NCBI RefSeq assembly: GCF_014635985.1
Contig: NZ_BMDT01000004.1
Coordinates: forward strand, 62,001 to 126,000
Direction of reading: 5' to 3'
DNA: 64,000 bases
Origin: Enterococcus alcedinis
Lineage (GTDB): Bacteria > Bacillota > Bacilli > Lactobacillales > Enterococcaceae
The notes under the pieces are model-generated. The model was given only the letters and a program-made list of their open reading frames with translations, searched no databases and had not been told where the DNA came from. A program made the position numbers and the translations under genes. Of this stretch, positions 43,530 through 52,748 are shown piece by piece; the stretch's first letter is position 1; every line of letters begins with the position of its first letter.

Positions 43530-44432
43530 ATGAAACGTTATTATTTATTATTTGATGTCGGGGGAACGGAGATAAAAATCAATGCATTGACAGAAGACAA
43601 AGAATTTTTGCTTGATCAGCATCAATACGTCCCCTCTTTTTCACAAGAATCAAAAGAAATTATTTTAGATCATTTTCGCTCAGTTATCGGGGAGTTGATT
43701 CATCGATTTAAAAAGGAGTATCAATTGGTAGGGATTGGCTTAGCTTTTCCTGGTCCATTTGATTATCAAGCAGGCATTAGTCGGATGCAAGATTTGCGTA
43801 AATACGAAGCAATTTATGGCATCAATCTACGTGAAGCCATTCAATCTTGGCTGACCGAATGGGGTTTTTCTGAGTTACCAATTGTTTTTGAAAATGATGC
43901 GACATGTTTTGCTTTAGGTGAGTACCATCAACAAAAAAATGTTCATCGTGGGATTTACATTACTTTAGGTACGGGCTGTGGTTCGAGTTTTATTGCCAAT
44001 CAGCAAGTCGTAAAAAGTGGCTATGGTTTAAACCAGATGGGAATGATTTACGATGTCCCTTTTAAAACAGGAATCATCGATGAGTATCTATCAATCAACG
44101 GTTTAAAGGAAATTGCCACCAAAAAGGCGTATCCTTTTATCAATGGCAAGGCCTTAGCTGAAGACGCTTTTTCAGGGCAAACATTAGCCAAAGAAATTTA
44201 TCAGGACTTTGGCACAATGATTGGGCAAGCCTTAGCGCCATTTGTCACTTGTTTTACCCCTGATGAAGTCGTTTTTGGGGGACAAATTAGTAAAAGTTTA
44301 GATTTATTTAAAGAAGCTATTTTAAAGGAATGGTCGGGGAAACAACCGATGATTCGCAGCAGTTTCGATACGACAACTGCCACACTCTATGGAATTTATT
44401 ATGTCATTTTAGACAATATTAAGGGAGATTAA
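43530..44432 (+). CDS. ROK-family sugar kinase
   Basis: 300 residues. ATP-binding DVGGTEIK at the N-terminus, the substrate motif FPGPFDYQ, the catalytic Asp in FENDATCFALGE and the glycine-rich GTGCGSSF. The usual zinc-binding CxCGxxGC motif of many ROK proteins is missing after GLNQMGMI. It lacks an HTH, so it is an enzyme rather than a repressor. Lying between manA and GH38-like genes, it probably phosphorylates mannose (or N-acetylmannosamine or glucose) to feed ManA. GGAGGG precedes ATG 43530. Confidence 0.85.
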   Translation: MKRYYLLFDVGGTEIKINALTEDKEFLLDQHQYVPSFSQESKEIILDHFRSVIGELIHRFKKEYQLVGIGLAFPGPFDYQAGISRMQDLRKYEAIYGINLREAIQSWLTEWGFSELPIVFENDATCFALGEYHQQKNVHRGIYITLGTGCGSSFIANQQVVKSGYGLNQMGMIYDVPFKTGIIDEYLSINGLKEIATKKAYPFINGKALAEDAFSGQTLAKEIYQDFGTMIGQALAPFVTCFTPDEVVFGGQISKSLDLFKEAILKEWSGKQPMIRSSFDTTTATLYGIYYVILDNIKGD

Positions 44433-44434
44433 TC

Positions 44435-46912
44435 ATGACTAAAACACTTTATTTAATTCACCATTCACACACGGATATCGGTTATACTGATCGCCAAGAA
44501 AAAATTAGTCGCTACCACGTCAACTTCATTCGTCGAGCAATTCAAATTTTAGATGAAATTGAAAGCGGCCAAGCACCACAATGGGCGGGTTATAACTATG
44601 TTTGTGAAAACTACTGGCAAGTTGAGCAATTTTTAGCGCATGCGACCGAAACAGAAAAAACGAGTTTTACGAAATACGTTGAAAAGGGACTTATTGATAT
44701 TTCATTAACATACTTAAACTTAACGGAATTAGTCGATAATGTGATGTTAGATAAGAAATTTGCGGATGCTAAAAACTATGTTAGTCAGTTTGATCGTAAA
44801 TTTGATTCAGCGATGACAGCTGACATCAATGGTTTTGCTTGGGGCTATGTGGATTTAATGCACAAAAACGGCATTCGCAACTTTTTCTCTTGTTTGCATA
44901 CACACCATGGAATGTTCCCGTTATTTAAAAAGCAAATGCCATTTTACTGGCAAGGTCAATCTGGTGAAAAAGTCTTGGTTTGGAATGGTGACCATTATCA
45001 AATCGGAAATGACTTCTTGTTTTCACCAAATACCGATCAAAGTAAGCAATATGGCATCGAAGGCTTCACTGAAAAAGATTGGGAAGACCAATTTGAAGCA
45101 ACAAAACAACGTGTTTTTGGTTATTTCGACCTCTTAGAAGAAGAAAATTATGAATTTGACTTTTGTCCAGTGATGATTAGTGGAATTGTGACCGATAACT
45201 CACCGACTAGCCCACGCATGATGGAAGGAATCCACCGTTGGAATGAAGTTTATGGCGATGAAATCAAAGTTGAATTAGTCACATTAAACCACTTCTTTGA
45301 AATTTTACGTGGTAAAGAATTAGAGATTCCAACTTACTCAGGCGACTGGGCTGACTGGTGGGCGGATGGGGTATCATCAACGCCAGCTGGGGTGAAATTA
45401 TACCGTGAAGCACAACGCAAATACCGTTTAGTTAATAAACTCGATCCAAATGGTGAGAAAGCCAACCCGGCTCAATTAAAAGACGCAGAAGATCATTTAG
45501 TGATGTACGCAGAACATACTTGGGGCTTCCATTCATCGGTTTCTGAACCTTGGGATGCCTTTGTAAACTTGTTAGATACTCGTAAACTGTCTTATGCCAT
45601 TAATGGCAATCGTTTGGTATCAAACCATTTAGATGATATTTTAGAAACCTATGGGGAAGAGCCGAACCAATTGGATCGCGAAAGCTTCTTTAAAGTGATT
45701 AATCCACATGATGATCAAGTGAAAACACTCGCTAGTATTTATGTACAACACTGGCAAACAGTCGATGATTCCTATTTCTATACGACACTGAACGATTTTG
45801 TTGAAGTGGTTGATTGCCAAACAGGTGAAGTGCTTGTGTCACAAGTTTCTGATAGTTCACGTGGTAAAAAGATTTCGTTTTATGTTGATTTGGCAGCAAA
45901 AGAAGAAAGAACTGTTCGCCTAAGACGTAAAGATACGAAATTTAAAATGAATCAAAAATATGACAACCACGCACACGTTGGAACAGAGCAAATTGCAGAT
46001 ATTGCACCATATGAAGGCTTTACTCATGATGTTTCGATCTATGGCGTTAAAACCGATCATTTAGATATTACAATTGATCAAAATAGTGGGATTTCTTCGA
46101 TCATTGATCGCAAGACAGGGGCACAATTAATTCATCCAGATGCGTTACATGCACCATTTGCCGGTGTCTATGAAGTGACATCATTTAAAGATTCAAATCC
46201 GTATTCTGTTCGTAGTATTATGGGGCGCAATCGTAAAGCGCCATCAACGGAGCGTTACACGTCCAAATTAGTTAATATTAAACAGTTAGCTGATGGACCG
46301 TTATATGCTGTTCTCTTATTGAAATATGAATTAGAAGGCACGGGAATGTACGACGTGGTTCTAACCGTTCATAAAGGAGCGCCACAAATTGACGTAACGA
46401 TTCGTTTACAAAAAACATGTGCTTGGGAGCCAGAAAACTTATACGTTGCCTTACCATTCACTTACGGAACACCGGAAAAAACAGAGAACTATTTTGAAAA
46501 ATCAGGTACGATTTTCCGTCCTGGCATTGATCAATTACCAGGATCAAACACGAATTTCTATTCATTAGATAACGGAGCCATCTTTAAAAACGAAGATCAA
46601 CATTTATTTGTTGCAATGAAAGATACGCCACTTGTGACACTCGGTTCGTTAGAGAGTCAATTAGTAGAATTATGTGATGAAAATAGCCGCAAGAAAAACA
46701 AAGAAGTCCTTTACTCATGGGCAATGAACAATTTCTGGGAAACCAACTTTAAAGTTGATTTATCTGGTTTCTATGAATTAGAGTATGCCATTTACTTGCT
46801 TGAAGATGAAGCAACCGATGTGGCACAACCGATTCAAAGTGCTCGTAATTTGATCGAAGGGTTAATTACAATCCCTTACAACCCAACAGATTTAGAAAAA
46901 TCGACTTTTTAA
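44435..46912 (+). CDS. GH38-related alpha-mannosidase-like enzyme
   Basis: 825 residues. N-terminal domain like GH38: Zn-binding HxD pair His12/Asp14 in HHSHTDIGYTD and a candidate nucleophile Asp130 in MTADINGFAWG. Later, EHTWGFHSS carries a likely third Zn ligand, and long beta-sandwich domains follow to the C-terminus. It departs from classical GH38 proteins in length and spacing. No signal peptide, thus cytoplasmic. ATG 44435 lies 2 bases after the ROK stop, ribosome site AAGGGAG. Likely releases mannose from imported glycan fragments; linkage not predictable. Confidence 0.8.
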   Translation: MTKTLYLIHHSHTDIGYTDRQEKISRYHVNFIRRAIQILDEIESGQAPQWAGYNYVCENYWQVEQFLAHATETEKTSFTKYVEKGLIDISLTYLNLTELVDNVMLDKKFADAKNYVSQFDRKFDSAMTADINGFAWGYVDLMHKNGIRNFFSCLHTHHGMFPLFKKQMPFYWQGQSGEKVLVWNGDHYQIGNDFLFSPNTDQSKQYGIEGFTEKDWEDQFEATKQRVFGYFDLLEEENYEFDFCPVMISGIVTDNSPTSPRMMEGIHRWNEVYGDEIKVELVTLNHFFEILRGKELEIPTYSGDWADWWADGVSSTPAGVKLYREAQRKYRLVNKLDPNGEKANPAQLKDAEDHLVMYAEHTWGFHSSVSEPWDAFVNLLDTRKLSYAINGNRLVSNHLDDILETYGEEPNQLDRESFFKVINPHDDQVKTLASIYVQHWQTVDDSYFYTTLNDFVEVVDCQTGEVLVSQVSDSSRGKKISFYVDLAAKEERTVRLRRKDTKFKMNQKYDNHAHVGTEQIADIAPYEGFTHDVSIYGVKTDHLDITIDQNSGISSIIDRKTGAQLIHPDALHAPFAGVYEVTSFKDSNPYSVRSIMGRNRKAPSTERYTSKLVNIKQLADGPLYAVLLLKYELEGTGMYDVVLTVHKGAPQIDVTIRLQKTCAWEPENLYVALPFTYGTPEKTENYFEKSGTIFRPGIDQLPGSNTNFYSLDNGAIFKNEDQHLFVAMKDTPLVTLGSLESQLVELCDENSRKKNKEVLYSWAMNNFWETNFKVDLSGFYELEYAIYLLEDEATDVAQPIQSARNLIEGLITIPYNPTDLEKSTF

Positions 46913-46927
46913 AAAGGAGAAAAACAA

Positions 46928-49018
46928 ATGAAGAAACGTTTACACGTTGTTTATAAAACACATTTAGATATTGGTTTTACGGATTTAGCAGAAAATGTTG
47001 TCGATCAATACTTGTATGATTTTATTCCTAAAGCACTTGAACTCGGTGAAAAATTACCGGAGAAGTTTACTTGGACAACAGGTTCATGGCTTATTGATTT
47101 TTACTTACAACATCCTGACGTCACAGAAGAAAACAAAGAACGCATGCGTCAAGCGATTAAAGTGGGAACCATTCGTTGGCACGCACTGCCATTCACCATC
47201 CATACAGAATTAATGGATGGTGAGTTGATGCGCTATGCGACATCGATTTCGAAAGCGTTAGACCAAGAATTTGGCAAAACAACGATTGCTTCTAAAATGA
47301 CGGACATTCCAGGTCATACCATTAGCATGGTGCCTTACTTAGCAGAAGCTGGGATTGAATATATGCATATCGGTGTGAATGCCAGTTCAGCGATTCCTAA
47401 GATTCCGACAATGTTTGTTTGGAAAGGGATCGATGGTTCAGAAGTCATAATTCATTATGCCAAGGATTACGGTGAAGTGTTTGAGAGAGAAGATTGGGAA
47501 GACGCTTTATACTTTGCGCACAGTCATGACAATATGGGGCCACCAAGCAGTGTTGAAGAAGTTGAAGCATTGTTTGAAACGTTAGAAGCTCAATATCCAG
47601 ATTACGAAATTATCCCTTCCTCTTTGGATGCTTTCACACGCGGTATCTTGGCTTACAAAGACACGTTACCAGTGATTGAAGAAGAAATTGCAGATTCTTG
47701 GATCCATGGTATTGCAGCGGATCCTAAGAAAATTGCTGAATACAAAGCATTATTACGTTTACGTAACGAGTGGTTGGAATCTGGCAAATTGAGCCGTGAT
47801 TCCGCAGCTTATAAAGGGTTATCAGCCAATCTATTATTAGTCGCAGAACACACTTGGGGGGCAAACGGCAACGTTTATTTACCAGAATATCGTAATTTCC
47901 CGTTGGATGAATTTGAAGAGGCACGTAAAAAAGACTTAGTTGTCTTTAATCACGATCGAACAACGATGGATTTTGCTGATTTGATGTCTTATTTAAGTAC
48001 AGATATCGATTGGGAGTCAATGGCAGACCGCCGTCGTTATAGTTTATATGAAGCTTCGTGGCAAGAACAACGAGATTATATTGAAAAAGGCATTCAGTCT
48101 TTGCCTGATGATTTAGCGACTGAAGCACGTGCTTACTTAGCTGAACAAAAGACAATTGCAACGGTTGAAAAAGTCGAAAAAATCATGCCAGGAACGCCGT
48201 ATCAATTCGATAACGTTTCGTTTACCTTTAGTCCGACTGGCGGCATGAGCGAGCTAGTCATTGATGGCTTTGCTTTAATTGAAGCAGGCAAAGAATTTGG
48301 TGGCTTGTCTTACGAACGTTTTGATTTTAGCGATTACTCAAAATTCTTTAGCCAGTATAGCCGTTTAACACGTTGGACAACGAGCTGGGCGATGGGCGAT
48401 TTTGGTCGTCGTGGTATTGAAGCCTATCAAGAAATTCGCCATGAAATTTTGAAACCGTATATTTTAGACGCGGGGATGCAAGTCAAAGAAAACATGGTAG
48501 AAGTAACAATTGATGTTGCTTATCGTGAAGATGAAGTCAAAAATTGGGGATTGCCAACGAAAAACACACTTGTCTATCGTATTGATTTAGCAAGCAAAAA
48601 AATCGATTTAAGTTATCAATGGCAAGATAAAAAAGCCAATCGTATGCCAGAGGGTTACTGGTTAGAAACAAGTATTAACGTGGCGAATCCATCACGTTGG
48701 GTTATGCAAAAAATGAATCATCCCGTTCAACCGCTGAATGTGATTGAAAATGGGAATCGTAACATGCATATTTTATCTGACGAAGGCATGACTTATACTG
48801 GATATGAAGGCCGTTTTGACCTGATCACGAAAGATGCCCCATTAATGTCACTTGGTCGTCGTTCATTATTAAACTTTGATAATCAATTGCCAAACTTAAA
48901 TGACGGTTTGTTTATTAATTTATTTAATAACGTTTGGGGAACAAACTTTGCGGCTTGGTATGAGGGCGATATGACGTATCATGTTAGCTTTAAGTGGGAA
49001 ACAAATGAGATTATTTAA
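46928..49018 (+). CDS. DUF5054 protein, GH38-like putative glycosidase
   Basis: 696 residues. The N-terminus YKTHLDIGFTD carries a Zn-type His12/Asp14 pair as in GH38, and Asp126 in MTDIPGHT occupies the nucleophile position. EHTWGANGNVY provides another probable metal His. It matches the DUF5054 family, whose members have no well-established activity. It follows the GH38-related gene by 15 bases with AAAAGGAG as ribosome site and ends the operon before a terminator. The two adjacent proteins are homologous but only distantly so. No signal peptide. Confidence 0.75.
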   Translation: MKKRLHVVYKTHLDIGFTDLAENVVDQYLYDFIPKALELGEKLPEKFTWTTGSWLIDFYLQHPDVTEENKERMRQAIKVGTIRWHALPFTIHTELMDGELMRYATSISKALDQEFGKTTIASKMTDIPGHTISMVPYLAEAGIEYMHIGVNASSAIPKIPTMFVWKGIDGSEVIIHYAKDYGEVFEREDWEDALYFAHSHDNMGPPSSVEEVEALFETLEAQYPDYEIIPSSLDAFTRGILAYKDTLPVIEEEIADSWIHGIAADPKKIAEYKALLRLRNEWLESGKLSRDSAAYKGLSANLLLVAEHTWGANGNVYLPEYRNFPLDEFEEARKKDLVVFNHDRTTMDFADLMSYLSTDIDWESMADRRRYSLYEASWQEQRDYIEKGIQSLPDDLATEARAYLAEQKTIATVEKVEKIMPGTPYQFDNVSFTFSPTGGMSELVIDGFALIEAGKEFGGLSYERFDFSDYSKFFSQYSRLTRWTTSWAMGDFGRRGIEAYQEIRHEILKPYILDAGMQVKENMVEVTIDVAYREDEVKNWGLPTKNTLVYRIDLASKKIDLSYQWQDKKANRMPEGYWLETSINVANPSRWVMQKMNHPVQPLNVIENGNRNMHILSDEGMTYTGYEGRFDLITKDAPLMSLGRRSLLNFDNQLPNLNDGLFINLFNNVWGTNFAAWYEGDMTYHVSFKWETNEII

Positions 49019-49029
49019 GAACTAAAATC

Positions 49030-49072
49030 AAGCAAGTTGTGCCTTTTTCTCAAGGGGCGCCTTGCTTTTTTT
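49030..49072 (+). terminator. Terminator of the manA operon
   Basis: AAGCAAG (49030-49036) pairs with CTTGCTT (49061-49067), with a partial inner stem (CCTT/AAGGGG), followed by T7. Confidence 0.8.
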
Positions 49073-49099
49073 GGTAAACTGGAAGGATTCATTAAAGCA

Positions 49100-49108
49100 T
49101 GCTATAGT
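49100..49108 (+). promoter_or_regulatory. Extended -10 promoter of the PhnA-like gene
   Basis: TGC plus TATAGT about 50 bases before the start codon. No clear -35 hexamer. Confidence 0.5.
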
Positions 49109-49157
49109 AGTTAGTGAATAACAAAGCAAAATGCTTGAAGGAAAGGAAGAAATCATT

Positions 49158-49496
49158 ATGGCAACATTACCAAATTGTCCAATGTGTCAATCAGAATATA
49201 CTTACGAGGATCGAGGGCTTTTTATTTGTCCAGAATGTGCACATGAGTGGTCTGGTGAAGAAACGGTTGAGGCAACGGAAGAATTTGTTGTGAAAGATAT
49301 TAACGGTAATATCTTAGTCGATGGTGATAGCGTCACAGTTATGAAAGATTTAAAAGTGAAAGGTGCTCAAGGTCCACTAAAAATGGGAACGAAAGTTAAA
49401 AACATTCGTTTAGTTGATAGTGACCATAATATCGATTGTAAAATTGATGGTTTTGGCCCGATGAAACTAAAATCAGAATTCGTAAAAAAACTATGA
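49158..49496 (+). CDS. PhnA/YjdM-family zinc-ribbon protein
   Basis: 112 residues from ATG 49158, chosen because GAAAGGAAG lies before it and the family starts with a short lead to the first CxxC. Zinc ribbon with two CxxC pairs: CPMC and CPEC, followed by an OB-like beta domain ([15 protein letters not shown]). Historically called alkylphosphonate utilisation protein PhnA, but the family is not a phosphonatase and its role is unknown. Single-gene unit with promoter and terminator. Confidence 0.9.
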   Translation: MATLPNCPMCQSEYTYEDRGLFICPECAHEWSGEETVEATEEFVVKDINGNILVDGDSVTVMKDLKVKGAQGPLKMGTKVKNIRLVDSDHNIDCKIDGFGPMKLKSEFVKKL

Positions 49497-49503
49497 TTAT
49501 GAT

Positions 49504-49555
49504 AAAAAAGCTCGCTGATACCCTTTTTATAAAAGGAGTTTAGCGAGCTTTTTTA
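49504..49555 (+). terminator. Terminator after the PhnA-like gene
   Basis: AAAAAAGCTCGCT pairs with AGCGAGCTTTTTT, with an inner CCCTTTTTATAAAAGG stem; strong T run. Confidence 0.9.
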
Positions 49556-49693
49556 TTGTTGAAATAAATTTTAAAGTATTCCAGCGAATCACTTGAAAGG
49601 GCTTTTTTGACTGTAGGAACTATGGTAAAATTTAAGGAGTATCAAAAATAAAAAATGAACCATTCCAACAAAAAAACGGAATTAGGGTAAAGG

Positions 49694-50632
49694 ATGATTG
49701 CAATAAGTCAGAATGAAAAAGAATTGATTACGCAAGTTATTGATGATGTTACGTTGACGTTAAGAGAAGCAACCGATTTCTTATTCTTAAAAGAATATGG
49801 TCGTGTTTTTTGTGTGTTTGATCAAAATGATTCTGGGAATATTAGTTTTGGTGTGGAGCAAATGGACGGACGAAAATATTTCATTAAAGTTGCTGGTGTT
49901 GCGACGATGAATGGTGCCGTGTCAAAAGCCGAAAGTCTCACAGCCTTAAAACGCGTCCCAGATGTCTACCAAGAGCTAAAGCATCCGCAAGTCATTCATT
50001 ATTTACATTCAGGCTCTTACCAGCAATTATTTTATTTAGTTTTTGAATGGCGGGCAGGCGACTGTCTATTTGATCATTGGAATTTTGATTACTATGAAAC
50101 ACATCCGAAAGTAGTGCCGCCTAGCCAAAAAATAAAAAGACTCGCTTTGAGTAAAAAACAGCAACTGGCCAATCAAATCATTGAATTTATGACTTTTGTT
50201 GAATCTAAGGGCTATGTAGCGGTTGATTTTTATGAGGGTAGTTTACTGTATGATTTTGAAAAAGAACAATTAACGATCTGCGATATTGATCTCTTTCAAA
50301 AAAAGCCATTTATGAATACGATGGGAGTGGACTACTGGGGGAGCAAGCGGTTTAAATCCCCAGAAGAATATCAAATGGATACTGAAATTAAAGCTACCAC
50401 GAATGTCTTTACACTAGGGGCGATGCTCTATCATTTGTTTGGTGACTATTCAGGAGAGACGATCCACAAAATGAATCAAGAAAGTCGTTTTATCCCGTTA
50501 GAGCAGAGGGAAACGAATTTATCAAAAGGACAATACGACATTTTATTGAAAGCGGTGGCAAACAAGCCAGTTAACCGCTATCAAACGATTGCTGACTTTC
50601 AAGTCGCGTGGCAAGCAAATACAAATGAATGA
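49694..50632 (+). CDS. Divergent protein kinase-like protein
   Basis: 312 residues with a Ser/Thr-kinase-like layout. N-lobe: KEYGRVFCVFDQND as P-loop-like region and YFIKVAG with the candidate ATP-anchoring Lys. C-lobe: VAVDFYEGSLLYD where the HRD motif would be (Asp kept, the following Asn replaced by Ser), ICDIDLF in place of DFG, and GSKRFKSPEEY similar to an APE segment. C-terminus NRYQTIADFQVAW resembles other bacterial kinases. No membrane segment or PASTA domain. Gene stop overlaps the longest frame of the next gene, so it is co-transcribed with the alpha-fucosidase. Function unknown; small-molecule kinase activity is possible. Confidence 0.7.
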   Translation: MIAISQNEKELITQVIDDVTLTLREATDFLFLKEYGRVFCVFDQNDSGNISFGVEQMDGRKYFIKVAGVATMNGAVSKAESLTALKRVPDVYQELKHPQVIHYLHSGSYQQLFYLVFEWRAGDCLFDHWNFDYYETHPKVVPPSQKIKRLALSKKQQLANQIIEFMTFVESKGYVAVDFYEGSLLYDFEKEQLTICDIDLFQKKPFMNTMGVDYWGSKRFKSPEEYQMDTEIKATTNVFTLGAMLYHLFGDYSGETIHKMNQESRFIPLEQRETNLSKGQYDILLKAVANKPVNRYQTIADFQVAWQANTNE

Positions 50633-50652
50633 AAGAGGAGTTTAGAAGCAAA

Positions 50653-51972
50653 ATGACAAATAGTTATGAAAAAATTATGAAGCGCACGGAATGGTTCCGT
50701 GAAGATCGATTTGGAATGTTTATTCACTGGGGATTGTATGCGATTCCAGGTCGAGGTGAGTGGGTAAAAACAACGGAAAGAATGACGAATGAAGAGTATA
50801 GTCAGTACTTTGACGCCTTTAATCCGGTTGATTATGATCCGAAAGCTTGGGCGAAAGCAGCCAAAGCAGCTGGAATGAAATACGTTGTTCTAACAGCGAA
50901 ACATCATGATGGTTTTTGTCTATTTGACAGTCAATATACGGACTACAAATCAACAAATACACAAAGCGGGCGTGATTTAGTGCGGGAATACGTCGATGCT
51001 ATTCGTGCAGAAGGTTTGAAAGTTGGTTTATATTTTACTTTGATTGACTGGTATCATCAAGACTATCCAAAGTACAATGATTTGCACCACCCAATGCGTG
51101 GAAACGAAGCCTATAAAGATGAAGTGATTGATTTTGATAATTACTTAAATTACATGCATAACCAAGTCGAAGAATTAGTTACCAATTATGGAAAATTAGA
51201 TATTTTATGGTTCGATTTTTCTTACGAACAAATGACTGGTGAAAAATGGCGTGCAGAAGAATTAATGGCAATGGTTCGCCAACATCAACCAGACGTGGTG
51301 ATTGATAATCGTCTAGAAACTTCAGGTGAAGCTTTTGGTAGTATCGTATCCGATCAACCAAGCAATTATTCAGGAGATTTCTTTAGTCCAGAACAATTAT
51401 TGCCACCAGAAGGAATTACGAATTCTAAAGGACAACCAATCCCTTGGGAATTGTGCATTACAATGAATAATAACTGGGGTTACAATCCACGTGATAAAGA
51501 TTATAAATCAAGCAAAACCTTGATTCATAAACTCGTTGAATGTGTCAGCAAAAATGGAAACATGTTGTTGAACGTTGGACCAGATGCGAAAGGCGTCATT
51601 AATGAAGAAAGTATGGCTATTTTATCCGACTTTAGCCGTTGGATGAATAAAAATAGTGAATCGATTTATGGTTGTGGTAAATCAAGTCTACTACCTAAGC
51701 CAGAGTGGGGCTATTATACACAAAAAGGCAACACACTTTATGCTCATATTTTTGATCAACCAATTGGTCCTCTAGCAGTTGCAGGTCTAAAGAAAGACCA
51801 GATTCGTCGCGCAAGCATGTTGCATGACGGTAGTGAGGTTAAAGTTGCAGATGCTTGGACTACTAAAGCCTTTGATTCAGTGACTTACCTTGAACTTGGC
51901 GGTGTGTCACACTTTACTTATCCATTACCAGATGCGGTAAATACAGTTATCAAAATTGAATTAAACGATTAA
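50653..51972 (+). CDS. GH29 alpha-L-fucosidase
   Basis: 439 residues from ATG 50653. GAGGAG is 12 bases upstream; the alternative ATG 50629 has no ribosome site. GH29 landmarks: RFGMFIHWGLYA, LTAKHHDGFCLFDS, catalytic nucleophile Asp188 in LWFDFSYE, and SKNGNMLLNVGPDAKG. It hydrolyses alpha-L-fucosides with retention. No signal peptide, so it acts on imported glycans. Context with mannosidases suggests N-glycan-derived or other host/plant fucosylated oligosaccharides. Length fits the single-domain-plus-beta form. Confidence 0.9.
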   Translation: MTNSYEKIMKRTEWFREDRFGMFIHWGLYAIPGRGEWVKTTERMTNEEYSQYFDAFNPVDYDPKAWAKAAKAAGMKYVVLTAKHHDGFCLFDSQYTDYKSTNTQSGRDLVREYVDAIRAEGLKVGLYFTLIDWYHQDYPKYNDLHHPMRGNEAYKDEVIDFDNYLNYMHNQVEELVTNYGKLDILWFDFSYEQMTGEKWRAEELMAMVRQHQPDVVIDNRLETSGEAFGSIVSDQPSNYSGDFFSPEQLLPPEGITNSKGQPIPWELCITMNNNWGYNPRDKDYKSSKTLIHKLVECVSKNGNMLLNVGPDAKGVINEESMAILSDFSRWMNKNSESIYGCGKSSLLPKPEWGYYTQKGNTLYAHIFDQPIGPLAVAGLKKDQIRRASMLHDGSEVKVADAWTTKAFDSVTYLELGGVSHFTYPLPDAVNTVIKIELND

Positions 51973-52018
51973 AAAATTGCTGGAACCAATGAATCATTGG
52001 TTCCAGCAATTTTTTTTA
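51971..52018. terminator. Strong bidirectional terminator between GH29 and spxH
   Basis: Long near-perfect hairpin (AAAAAATTGCTGGAACCAATGA paired with TCATTGGTTCCAGCAATTTTTTT) with a very short loop and T8. Serves two convergent genes. Confidence 0.92.
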
Positions 52019-52612
52019 GTTATAAGCTTTGTTCTTATGCGTGATTCGATCAAAAGTAGTTTGATCTTGTAGGTAATTTAAATACGGAATTTCTTGAATG
52101 TTTTCTAAACCGGTCATTAATAAACCAGAACCATCATGTGTACAGTTATAGACAATTGCGCTGGCTTCACTGCTAATATTAAATTTTCTAGCTATTTCTT
52201 GATCTTTCCAAAACAGTTCTTTAACAAGTTCTGAAGTCCGATCTTCGAGAAACATCGAATAATCCCCATTTTTTGTAAAGAATTCTTTCACAAGCGTCTC
52301 TGGGTAAGGGCGTTTTCTCGCAAATATCTGGTGTTGAACCATCAATAAGAATTTACTGGCGATTTTTTTCCCTTGGATTTGAGCAGCTTTAAAATCAAGT
52401 GCGACTTTATAGGCAAGATGCATATAAGCATTGCGTGTGTCTAAATCCACGCGCTGATAGTCAAAATTGGCAGCAATGATTTTCGGATTAACGACAGGTA
52501 TAATGGTTAGCTTTACTTTTTCAGTACTGTTGTTTGAAAACTTGAGTAGTGCTTCTTCTGCTTTAACAGAGCATCTGTCTAGTGGATTTATGAATAAATA
52601 AATCTCAATCAA
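52016..52612 (-). CDS. spxH: SpxH/YjbH-type DsbA-fold adaptor protein
   Basis: 198 residues from TTG 52612, chosen because a G-rich GGGGG ribosome-like stretch lies 8 bases upstream; TTG 52627 is an alternative adding five residues. DsbA/thioredoxin-like fold with an inserted helical domain. It begins IEIYLFINPLDRCS, matching the start of the YjbH family, where the adaptor delivers Spx to ClpXP. There is a single Cys in that motif instead of CxxC. Placement next to yjbK, relQ and nadK is the same as in Bacillus. The 136-base gap before it contains no obvious promoter. Confidence 0.8.
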   Translation of the reverse strand: MIEIYLFINPLDRCSVKAEEALLKFSNNSTEKVKLTIIPVVNPKIIAANFDYQRVDLDTRNAYMHLAYKVALDFKAAQIQGKKIASKFLLMVQHQIFARKRPYPETLVKEFFTKNGDYSMFLEDRTSELVKELFWKDQEIARKFNISSEASAIVYNCTHDGSGLLMTGLENIQEIPYLNYLQDQTTFDRITHKNKAYN

Positions 52613-52748
52613 TGGATAAACCCCCAAATGTTTTTTGATGATTGCCTAAGAGGCTGTCACCGATATTGAACAAGAGTGAGCGAAACGTCTTACTGTTATT
52701 CAACCACACTGTAACAGATTTTTTCGTAAAATAGAAATAAAACACCTC

